DNA from: an uncultured Gemmatimonadota bacterium
Lineage (GTDB): Bacteria > Gemmatimonadota > Gemmatimonadetes > Gemmatimonadales > Gemmatimonadaceae
Reading direction: 5' to 3'
Length of the DNA: 9,643 nucleotides
Assembly: GCA_946887155.1 (NCBI GenBank)
Contig: CAMPKM010000084.1
Coordinates: 1-9,643 of the forward strand
The position numbers and the translations under genes are program-made. The notes below the pieces were generated by a model that saw only the letters and a program-made list of their open reading frames with translations, was not told the origin of the DNA and did not search any database. Of this stretch, positions 1 through 6,252 are shown in pieces; within the stretch, counting starts at the first letter, position 1; the number at the start of each line of letters is the position of its first letter.

Positions 1-278
1 GGTGCCTCGTCGCAGAAGCCCAGTCGCTGCTCGAAGTAGTCCTCGAGCTCCTTCGCGAACGTCGGGTGCTCGAGCTGGTTGGCCAGGATCGGCGTGAACC
101 CGATCGTCACCGGGGCCGCGATGTTCAGCGCATCGAGCGCCCGGAATTTCTCGACCAGCGGCAGGTAGGTGTCGATGGCCGCTTCGCAGATCCAGTCGCT
201 GCCGTGCGGCCACCGGCCGTGGTTCAGCACGTAGGGTAGGTGGCTGTGCAACATCACCACCACGTCCACCTGGTTCAT
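1..278 (-). CDS. GH57 1,4-alpha-glucan branching enzyme, N-terminal part (partial)
   Basis: This is the first 92 codons of a gene whose 3' part lies beyond position 1. It probably catalyses transfer of alpha-1,4-glucan segments to form alpha-1,6 branches in cytoplasmic glycogen. The visible part starts MNQVDVVVMLHSHLPYV, with HSHLPY at residues 11-16 and GRWPHGSDWICEA at 21-33. This is the characteristic opening of GH57 (DUF1957-type) branching enzymes and not of GH13 GlgB. The rest resembles the start of the GH57 barrel, with an ETYLPLL-like stretch (DTYLPLV) and GFTPILANQL. The catalytic Glu and Asp lie outside the window, so activity cannot be judged. The ATG at 278 follows the glgA TAA by only 3 nt, and there is no obvious Shine-Dalgarno sequence, so translation probably depends on coupling to glgA. 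Family assignment is firm; branching rather than another GH57 specificity is inferred from the motif and the operon. Confidence 0.88.
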   Translation of the reverse strand, partial: MNQVDVVVMLHSHLPYVLNHGRWPHGSDWICEAAIDTYLPLVEKFRALDALNIAAPVTIGFTPILANQLEHPTFAKELEDYFEQRLGFCDEA

Positions 279-281
279 TCG

Positions 282-1871
282 TTATCGGCGGAAGCGAGGC
301 GAGGCCAGCACCCGTCGATAGACGTCGCGATACTTCTGCTCCGACCGCTCCCACCCGAAGTCGCGCGACATGGCTTCACGTTGCATATCCTGCCAGGAGT
401 CGGGATGCTGGTAGTGATCGATCGCGCGCACACATGCCGCCAGGAATTCGCTGGTCGTGAAGCCATCGAAGAGAAAACCGGTGATGCCGTCGTCGATGGT
501 GTCGGCCAGGCCGCCGACCTTCCGCGCCACCGGCAGCGCGCCATAGCGCTGCGCGCGCATCTGCGTCAGCCCGCACGGCTCGTATTGCGACGGCATGATG
601 ATCATGTCGGCGCCGGCCATCAGCCGGTGCTCCTGCGTGCCGGTGAAATTGGTCTGCACCCCGATGCGGCCCGGCGCGCGCAATGCCAGCTCGGTCAGGA
701 TCTCGACGTACTTCTTCTCGCCCTGGCCCAGGAACAGGAACTGCGCGTCCAGCGACAGGAACCTCGGGCTACCGAGGATGAGGTCGAGTCCCTTCTGGTA
801 AACCATGCGCGCGCTCATGCCGAAGATCGGCACCCGCGCGCGCTGCGGCAGGCCGAACGCCCGCTGCAGCGCCGCCTTGCAGCGCTTCTTGCCGGACAGG
901 TCGTCGCGCGAGTACCGCGCCGTGATGATCGGATCGCTCGATGGATCCCACTCGTGCTGGTCGATGCCGTTCACGATGCCGATGAACCGCTCGCGCAATC
1001 CGATGAATGCATCGTGGAGGCCGAATCCGCCGGCCGCTGTGCGCAGTTCGTGCGCGTGCGACGGGCTGACCGTCGTGACCGCGTCGGCGAATGCCAAGCC
1101 GCCCTTGAGCAGGTTCACGCGGCCATACCACTCGAGCTGCGCGAAGTTGTACAACTCCCACGGCAGCCCGAGCTCCGCCATCGTGTCGGTGGGGAAGTGG
1201 CCCTGGAAGCCCGCGTTATGCACCGTGAGCACGGACGACGTCTGCCGGTAGAACTCGCGCTCCGGGTTGGAGTCGTACGCGCGGAGGTAAATCGGGGCCA
1301 GCGCCGCGTGCCAGTCGTGCGCATGCAGCAGCACGGGCGATCGAGCGACTTTCGGCAGCGCGTTCAGCGCCGCCAGGCAGTAGAACGCGAACCGCCGGTG
1401 GTTGTCGCGATAATCGCCGCGGCTGTCACCGTAGATCTGGTCGCGGCCGAAGTACTGCGGGTTGTGAATGAACAGGATGCGCGGCTTGCCCTGTCGCGGG
1501 TTGTTCATCAGGGCCCGGGACTCGTAGAGCCGGCCTTCCTCGCGGCGCGGCCCCACCTGCACGGGAAAGACATCGCCCACAGGCTCGAGGTCCGTCGCCA
1601 CCTCGACGACCTGCTTGTACAGCGGCATCATGATGATCGACGTGATCCCCGATCGGGCCTGGTAATGCGCGAGACTCGACACCGCCTCGCCCAGCCCGCC
1701 GGTGCGCGCGAACGGCGCCAGCTCGGCGGCCAGGTGCACGACGGTGACCGGCTCGTTATCGGGACCGGACGTCAGCGGATACGAAGGCGCACCACCAATC
1801 ACCGGCCGGGCACCGACCGGAAGGGTCGCGCCGGGCGTGATCGTGGGGGGCGTTCGCCGGTGGCGTTCCAT
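282..1871 (-). CDS. glgA: Glycogen/starch synthase, GT5 family (GlgA type), 529 aa
   Basis: It transfers glucose from ADP-glucose (or a related nucleotide sugar) to the non-reducing end of alpha-1,4-glucan in the cytoplasm. Visible GT5 landmarks are the N-terminal glycine loop RTGGLGE at residues 56-62, HAHDWHA 183-189, TVHNAGFQG 217-225, TVSPSHA 267-273, GIVNGID 298-304, SARMVYQKGLDL 353-364, EPCGLTQ 431-437 (the E-x-C-G-L-x-Q nucleotide-sugar site) and the GALPVARKVGGL loop. Length fits GlgA (about 480-530), with a proline-rich, probably disordered N-terminal stretch of about 40 residues. I chose the ATG at 1871 because it lies 1 nt after the phosphorylase TGA. An in-frame GTG at 1910 would add 13 residues and overlap the upstream gene. 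The usual K-T-G-G-L lysine is Arg56 here. It is the middle gene of the phosphorylase-synthase-branching enzyme operon. Confidence 0.93.
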   Translation of the reverse strand: MERHRRTPPTITPGATLPVGARPVIGGAPSYPLTSGPDNEPVTVVHLAAELAPFARTGGLGEAVSSLAHYQARSGITSIIMMPLYKQVVEVATDLEPVGDVFPVQVGPRREEGRLYESRALMNNPRQGKPRILFIHNPQYFGRDQIYGDSRGDYRDNHRRFAFYCLAALNALPKVARSPVLLHAHDWHAALAPIYLRAYDSNPEREFYRQTSSVLTVHNAGFQGHFPTDTMAELGLPWELYNFAQLEWYGRVNLLKGGLAFADAVTTVSPSHAHELRTAAGGFGLHDAFIGLRERFIGIVNGIDQHEWDPSSDPIITARYSRDDLSGKKRCKAALQRAFGLPQRARVPIFGMSARMVYQKGLDLILGSPRFLSLDAQFLFLGQGEKKYVEILTELALRAPGRIGVQTNFTGTQEHRLMAGADMIIMPSQYEPCGLTQMRAQRYGALPVARKVGGLADTIDDGITGFLFDGFTTSEFLAACVRAIDHYQHPDSWQDMQREAMSRDFGWERSEQKYRDVYRRVLASPRFRR

Positions 1872-1872
1872 G

Positions 1873-4032
1873 TCAGGCCGTTGGCGGATCGTCAGGCGTG
1901 CCGTCGCCACGCATGGCCGCGCCGTACGATTGCCGCACGTATTCCATGACCATGCGACGCGCCGTGAACTGCTGACCCGCCACGCGCAGCGCGTGTTTCA
2001 TCTTCTGTACCCATGCCGTGGGTACACCGGAATCGTCCCGCGTGTAAAAAGCCGGCACCACCTGTTCCTCGAGCAATCGATACAGTCGCTCGGCGTCCCA
2101 CTCGTCAGGCGTCGCGCGCGTGGACGCCGGCGGAATCGCCCATCCGTTGAGTCCCTCATACGCTTCGTGCCACCAGCCGTCGAGCGTCGACAGCTGCGGT
2201 ACCCCATTGAGCCCCGCCTTCATGCCGCTGGTACCGCTCGCTTCCATGGGCACGCGTGGCAGGTTGAGCCACAGATCCACCCCCTGCACCAGGCGATGCG
2301 CCAGGTGCAATTCGTAATCCTCGAGAAAGGCGACGCGCCCTTCCAGGCGTGCATCACGCGTGAATCCGTACACGGCCCGCAGTACCTCCTTCCCCGGCGT
2401 GTCCGCCGGATGCGCTTTCCCGGCAAAGATGATTTGCACCGGGCGCGCGGAGTTTACCAGAAGGGCGCGCAATCGATCGATGTCCCTGAAGATGAGGTCG
2501 GCCCGCTTGTACGTCGCGAACCGGCGCGCGAAACCAATCGTGAGCACGTCCGGGTTGAGCAGCGTGCCGGCGCCGACCACGTGCGTCGCTTCCTTCCACA
2601 GGCGAACCCAGCGACGACGCGCCTCTTCGCGAATGAAGTTCATCAACGCGACCTTGAGCACCGAGTGCACACGCCAGAACGCTTCGTCGTCGATGCCGAG
2701 GACCGCTTCCCACATCGCGACGTCCGTCATCCGAGCGGTCCAGTCGGCGCCGAGCTTCTCGTCCAGCAGTTCAGCGACCTCGCGCGCCATCCAGGTCTGC
2801 GCATGGACGCCATTGGTGATGTGGCCAATCGGGACGCGAGCCGCTTCGTGGTCGGGCCAGAGGGGCGCCCAGATGTGCCGTGACACATCGCCATGGCGAC
2901 GCGACACGCCATTCACATGCTTCGAGAGACGCAAGGCCGCCACGGTCATGTGAAAGCGGCCGGGCTCTTCGGTCGGGTGCGTTCCGATCTCGAAAAACGT
3001 CTCCCGGCTTACGCCAAGCTCGTCCCACACCGGACCGGAACACCGCGCCAGGTCCTCGAATGTGAACGTGTCGTGACCGGCGGGCACGGGCGTGTGCGTG
3101 GTGAAGACGCTGCGCGCGCGGACCTGCTTGAGCGCCTCGTCGAAGGCCACGCCCCTGGTCGTCAGCTCGCGCATCCGTTCGACCATCATGAATGCCGCGT
3201 GACCTTCGTTCGCGTGCCAGGCGGCCGGATCGACCCCCATCGCGCGCAACACACGTACGCCGCCGACACCGAGGATCCACTCCTGCTTGAGCCGGACTTC
3301 GGGACCACCGATGTACAGTTTCGACGTCAGGTCACGATCTTCCTCATGATTCTGCTCGAGGTTGGTATCGAGCAGGTACACGGCCACCCGGCCCACGAGC
3401 ATGCGCCAGGCAGTGATGTGCACTTCGCGACTGTTCATCTCCAGCCGCGCGAGGAACGGCTCCCGACTGGACCCGTAAATGCGCTCGAGAGGCGCATTCA
3501 CGACGTCGTACCGCTCGTCTGAGTCCTCCTGCCAGCCGTCGAGCCTGAGTCGCTGGTCGAAGTACCCCTTGGTGTAGAAGAGGCCGACGCCAATCAGGGG
3601 CACGCCGAGGTCGGAGGCCGCCTTGCAATGGTCGCCGGCAAGCACACCGAGTCCGCCGGAGTAGATCGGCACCGAATTGTGAAGCCCGAACTCGGCGCAG
3701 AAGTAGGCGACCGGATTCTCCCGCGGGATGTTGCCGAATTCCTTTGCGAACCAGGTGGTATCCCAGGTCTGCTCGCGCTGGTATTCGTCCATCATCGTGT
3801 CGTACAGCGCCAGGAACCGGGGATCGCGCGCGCAATCGCTGAGGCGGCCGGGATCTATCCGGCGCAGGATGGCGATGGGATTGTGCCTGGTGAGGTGCCA
3901 TAACGAGTCGTCGAGCACCTGAAACACCTTTCGCGCATCGCGCTTCCAACTCCACGAGACGTTGGTGGCGACCTCGGCAAGACCCTCGATGCGTTCCGGG
4001 AGGTACGGAAATCTGTTTCGGTCGACCGGCAT
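1873..4032 (-). CDS. glgP: Alpha-glucan phosphorylase, GT35, with N-terminal DUF3417 domain, 719 aa
   Basis: It phosphorolyses alpha-1,4-glucans to glucose 1-phosphate using pyridoxal phosphate in the cytoplasm. Residues about 8-100 match the DUF3417 domain found before the catalytic domain in the short bacterial/archaeal phosphorylase type (LPERIEGLAEVATNVSWSW). The catalytic domain shows AYFCAEFGL at 109-117, YSGGLGVLAGDH 124-135, WHANEGHAAF 272-281, TTHTPVPAGHD 311-321, FARRFATYKR 501-510 and the PLP loop EASGTSGMKAGLNG 597-610, in which K605 is the expected Schiff-base lysine. Length (719) is typical of this type and shorter than E. coli GlgP (about 815). The frame stays open up to 4188, but I chose the ATG at 4032. 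The extra 52 residues are arginine-rich, resemble no family member and run over the end of actP. The gene ends 1 nt before glgA. Family is certain; maltodextrin versus glycogen preference cannot be read from sequence. Confidence 0.93.
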   Translation of the reverse strand: MPVDRNRFPYLPERIEGLAEVATNVSWSWKRDARKVFQVLDDSLWHLTRHNPIAILRRIDPGRLSDCARDPRFLALYDTMMDEYQREQTWDTTWFAKEFGNIPRENPVAYFCAEFGLHNSVPIYSGGLGVLAGDHCKAASDLGVPLIGVGLFYTKGYFDQRLRLDGWQEDSDERYDVVNAPLERIYGSSREPFLARLEMNSREVHITAWRMLVGRVAVYLLDTNLEQNHEEDRDLTSKLYIGGPEVRLKQEWILGVGGVRVLRAMGVDPAAWHANEGHAAFMMVERMRELTTRGVAFDEALKQVRARSVFTTHTPVPAGHDTFTFEDLARCSGPVWDELGVSRETFFEIGTHPTEEPGRFHMTVAALRLSKHVNGVSRRHGDVSRHIWAPLWPDHEAARVPIGHITNGVHAQTWMAREVAELLDEKLGADWTARMTDVAMWEAVLGIDDEAFWRVHSVLKVALMNFIREEARRRWVRLWKEATHVVGAGTLLNPDVLTIGFARRFATYKRADLIFRDIDRLRALLVNSARPVQIIFAGKAHPADTPGKEVLRAVYGFTRDARLEGRVAFLEDYELHLAHRLVQGVDLWLNLPRVPMEASGTSGMKAGLNGVPQLSTLDGWWHEAYEGLNGWAIPPASTRATPDEWDAERLYRLLEEQVVPAFYTRDDSGVPTAWVQKMKHALRVAGQQFTARRMVMEYVRQSYGAAMRGDGTPDDPPTA

Positions 4033-4075
4033 AGCCGTACAAACTAGTCTACGTCCAACGCCTTTACGGCTCAGG

Positions 4076-4120
4076 CTCGATTCATCCCGCCGGCGCCGAA
4101 GGGTGATCCGATCAATCGAG
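4076..4120 (-). promoter_or_regulatory. Dyad symmetry in the glgP leader (weak candidate operator or leader hairpin)
   Basis: The 103-nt gap between actP and glgP contains a 7-bp inverted repeat (CTCGATT at 4076-4082, AATCGAG at 4114-4120). Inside it are a small perfect dyad, TGATC-C-GATCA, at 4104-4114 and a GC-rich palindrome around 4089-4098. It lies 44 nt or more upstream of the glgP ATG. It could be an operator, a leader hairpin or chance. I could not pick out a convincing -35/-10 pair, so whether glgP has its own promoter or reads through from yjcH-actP is open. Confidence 0.25.
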
Positions 4121-4135
4121 TCTGACCCTTGAACT

Positions 4136-5692
4136 TCAGTGTCCCGTATGCATCTCGCGCTCGACGCGCGCATACCCCGCCTGCTCACCCGAATTCGACG
4201 TGAGCAGCGACACCACGATCGCCAGCAGGAATCCGAGCGGGATCGTGATCAACGCCGGGTTGCGGAGCGGAAAGGCGGCCGACTCGTGCTTGAGGATGTC
4301 GACCTGGATCGTCGGCGAGAGGTAGATCAACGTCAGTGTCGCAACCGTGCCCAGGACCATGCTGGCGACGACACCGGCCGTTGTGCATCGCTTCCAGAAA
4401 ATCGACAGCACGAGCGCCGGGAAGTTCGCGCTGGCGGCAATCGCGAACGCCAGCCCAACCATGTACGCGACGTTCTGGCCCTTGAACGTGATGCCGAGCA
4501 TGACGGCGATGACCGCCAGCACGATCGTGGCGACGCGTGCCACCCGAAGCTGCTCGGTCGGCGTGGCGTGACCGCCACGGGCGACGTTCACCCACAGGTC
4601 GTGGGACAACGCCGCCGCACCCGACAAGGTCAGTCCCGCAACCACCGCCAGGATGGTCGCGAACGCGACCGCCGCGATGAAGCCGAGGAACGGCGTCCCG
4701 CCTAACGTTTCGGCGAGCAAGGGCGCGGCCATGTTGCCGCCGGCGTCGACGGCCCGGATCGCATCGGGACCCACCAGCACCATGGCGCCGAAGCCCAGCA
4801 CGAACGTCATGAGGTAGAAGAAGCCGATCAGTCCCGTGGCGTAGAACACCGACGTGCGCGCGGCCTGCGCGTCCGGTACGGTGTAGAAGCGCATCAGGAT
4901 GTGCGGCAGCCCGGCCGTGCCGAACATCAGCGCCATGCCGAGTGAAACGGCATCGAGCGGCTTGGCCACCAGCCCACCCGGAGCGAGGACGCCTTCACCG
5001 TATTGCGCGGCCGCGGCCTCGAACAATCGCACCGGACTGAACCCGAACTTCGACAGCACCATCAGCGCCAGCAACGCCGCTCCGCCGAGCAGCAGAACGG
5101 CTTTCACGATCTGCACCCAGGTCGTGGCGATCATGCCACCGAACAGCACATACGCGAGCATCGCCGCACCCACGATCATGATTGCCGTCTCGTACGAGAG
5201 GCCGAACATGAGCCGGATCAGTCCACCCGCGCCGACCATCTGCGCGATGAGGTAGAACGTCACCGTGGCGAGCGTACCAATGGCTGCCGCGATGCGCACC
5301 GGCGCCTGACGAAGCCGCGACGCCACCACGTCGGCAAACGTGTACTTCCCCAGGTTGCGCAACGGTTCCGCGATGAGGAACAGCACCACGGGCCACCCGA
5401 CGAGCCAGCCGGTGGAATAGATCAACCCGTCGAAGCCGGTCGTCGATACGAGTCCCGCGATCCCGAGGAAACTGGCGGCACTCATGTAATCGCCCGCGAG
5501 CGCGAAGCCGTTCTGGCCGGCGCTGATGGTGCGGCCGGCGGCGTAGAATTCCTCGGTCGTGCGCGTTCGCCGCGCGGCCCACCAGGTGATGCCGATCGTG
5601 ATCGCGATGAAGACGAAGAAGAACGACATCGCCACGGCGTTCGGTTCGCCGATACGTGTCGCCTGCCCCGCCGCAGCTTGCGCGAGAATCAC
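4136..5692 (-). CDS. actP: Cation/acetate symporter ActP, sodium:solute symporter family, 518 aa
   Basis: This inner-membrane protein imports acetate, and probably other short monocarboxylates, by symport with a cation. The sequence is closely similar along its whole length to my memory of E. coli ActP (YjcG, 549 aa). Diagnostic stretches are NGFALAGDYMSAASFLGI at 61-78, LVGWPVVLFLIAEPLRNLG 97-115, YLIAQMVGAG 147-156, FGGMIATTWVQIVKAVLLL 184-202, GTAGLPHILMRFYTV 258-272, AVAFATILAVVAGLTLSGA 341-359 and MVGLAFAIAASANFP 411-425. About 13 hydrophobic helices are visible, as expected for the family. The N-terminus is shorter than in E. coli, where it includes a cleaved signal-like region. The start is GTG at 5692, overlapping the DUF485 stop codon by 4 nt, which indicates translational coupling. 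No acs gene is adjacent in this window. L330 is encoded by TTA inside a GCCTAAC motif. Confidence 0.95.
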   Translation of the reverse strand: MILAQAAAGQATRIGEPNAVAMSFFFVFIAITIGITWWAARRTRTTEEFYAAGRTISAGQNGFALAGDYMSAASFLGIAGLVSTTGFDGLIYSTGWLVGWPVVLFLIAEPLRNLGKYTFADVVASRLRQAPVRIAAAIGTLATVTFYLIAQMVGAGGLIRLMFGLSYETAIMIVGAAMLAYVLFGGMIATTWVQIVKAVLLLGGAALLALMVLSKFGFSPVRLFEAAAAQYGEGVLAPGGLVAKPLDAVSLGMALMFGTAGLPHILMRFYTVPDAQAARTSVFYATGLIGFFYLMTFVLGFGAMVLVGPDAIRAVDAGGNMAAPLLAETLGGTPFLGFIAAVAFATILAVVAGLTLSGAAALSHDLWVNVARGGHATPTEQLRVARVATIVLAVIAVMLGITFKGQNVAYMVGLAFAIAASANFPALVLSIFWKRCTTAGVVASMVLGTVATLTLIYLSPTIQVDILKHESAAFPLRNPALITIPLGFLLAIVVSLLTSNSGEQAGYARVEREMHTGH

Positions 5693-5973
5693 TGGCGCGA
5701 CTGGGCTTGCAGACGTTGGAGCTCGGGGTCGTAGTGCCGATTGGCCCAGCGCACGTAGGTCCAGGTGAGGATCCAGGACAGCACGATGACCAGCGCGCCC
5801 GCGAGGATGCCGAGGCTGAGGCCGGGCATGACCGGCCGGGCCAGGAGCGGCTTGTTGAAGGCGACCAGCAGGATGAAGCCGAAGTACAGCGCCACCATCA
5901 CCACCGTCAGCGCGATCGCGATGCGCCAGCGCCGGCTGGCAAGGGCCAGCAACTCGGTATCAGGAGTCGTCAC
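5689..5973 (-). CDS. yjcH: DUF485 small membrane protein, YjcH type, 94 aa
   Basis: This is a two-helix inner-membrane protein of the DUF485 family, which typically sits directly upstream of actP (in E. coli the order is acs-yjcH-actP). Its biochemical role is not established; the constant linkage suggests it helps ActP assembly or activity. Residues about 17-37 (AIALTVVMVALYFGFILLVAF) and 52-76 form the two membrane segments, joined by NKPLLARPVMPG, a loop with the position and character typical of the family. The C-terminus is charged and short. The start is taken as GTG at 5973, with no strong Shine-Dalgarno sequence; no better in-frame start exists downstream before the first helix. The stop overlaps the actP GTG by 4 nt. 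It is the first gene of the pair, and its upstream region contains the large palindrome at 6032-6215. Confidence 0.9.
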   Translation of the reverse strand: MTTPDTELLALASRRWRIAIALTVVMVALYFGFILLVAFNKPLLARPVMPGLSLGILAGALVIVLSWILTWTYVRWANRHYDPELQRLQAQSRQ

Positions 5974-6004
5974 CGGGGCAAACCTGTCTTACGAACGATG
6001 GCTC

Positions 6005-6016
6005 GGGTAGTGCTTG
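6005..6016 (+). repeat. Partial direct copy of the outer arm of the adjacent palindrome
   Basis: GGGTAGTGCTTG at 6005-6016 recurs exactly at 6032-6043, where it begins the left arm of the large palindrome, 27 bp away. The similarity continues loosely for about 10 more bases (TACGACG against AACGCGGACG). It looks like a truncated extra copy of the element end. Confidence 0.6.
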
Positions 6017-6031
6017 TACGACGAAAGATGG

Positions 6032-6215
6032 GGGTAGTGCTTGAACGCGGACGACACGGGAACAGCGGATCAACACGGTACCGCATTGGTGAGACGCTGG
6101 ACGCCCCCCCCCCGTTCAACCATTCGTGCACAGGGAAGGTTGGGCGTCCAGCGTCTCACCAAAGCAGTTCAGCGTCCATCCGTCGATCCGTGCTCTCCGT
6201 GTTCAAGCAGTACCC
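6032..6215. repeat. 184-bp imperfect palindromic element (MITE/REP-like)
   Basis: The left arm is 6032-6106 and the right arm 6142-6215. The inner 21 nt of the arms (6086-6106 against 6142-6162) are a perfect inverted match beginning TTGGTGAGACGCTGGAC. The outer 28 nt (6032-6059 against 6188-6215) match at 23 of 28 positions. The middle parts (6060-6085 and 6163-6187) still align with CGGAT, AC and GC islands and differ by one base in length. The loop is 6107-6141 and includes most of a C10 run, with a further AACC/GGTT pairing (6118-6121 with 6138-6141). No transposase is nearby, so if mobile it would be non-autonomous. I recall CACGGAGAGCACGG-like sequences from intergenic regions of soil phyla but cannot confirm that here. 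No T-run follows either arm, so an intrinsic terminator is unlikely. Confidence 0.85.
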
Positions 6216-6252
6216 GTCCTTATCGCTTGTGAAAAATCCGCCCTGATCGCCC

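Larger units (their letters stand above)
5974..6252. other. Gene-free interval holding a repeat element
   Basis: This 279-bp stretch lies between the M28 peptidase stop and the yjcH start, both on the minus strand. I see no protein gene, tRNA or clear promoter in it. It is dominated by the palindrome at 6032-6215, preceded by a partial direct repeat at 6005-6016. Read-through plus-strand frames here have no recognisable product. Confidence 0.7.

Noticed and set aside
1872..1910. GTG start at 1910 for glgA
   Set aside because: It would overlap the phosphorylase by 38 nt; the ATG at 1871 sits 1 nt after its stop, matching the tight spacing of the next junction.
240..1949. 569-codon open frame on the plus strand
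   Set aside because: It is antisense to glgA, whose motifs are unmistakable. The translation is Arg/His/Val-rich without family resemblance, as expected for shadow frames in GC-rich DNA.
1702..2883. 393-codon plus-strand open frame across the glgA/glgP junction
   Set aside because: It spans the coupled junction of two well-supported minus-strand genes and has no recognisable domain.
4033..4188. 52-residue N-terminal extension of the phosphorylase
   Set aside because: It overlaps the end of actP, is Arg/Ser-rich, and the DUF3417 domain begins right after the ATG at 4032.
5003..5734. Plus-strand open frame opposite actP and the end of yjcH
   Set aside because: Its low-complexity Arg/His/Glu/Asp translation mirrors the transmembrane codons of actP; no independent evidence for a gene.
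6032..6215. Intrinsic terminator of the M28 peptidase gene
   Set aside because: On the minus strand no T-run follows the stem, and the first arm starts about 38 nt after the stop codon with a long loop; a repeat element explains it better.
5656..6246. Plus-strand open frame running through the palindromic interval
   Set aside because: It overlaps yjcH and the repeat element, lacks a ribosome site and has no family resemblance.
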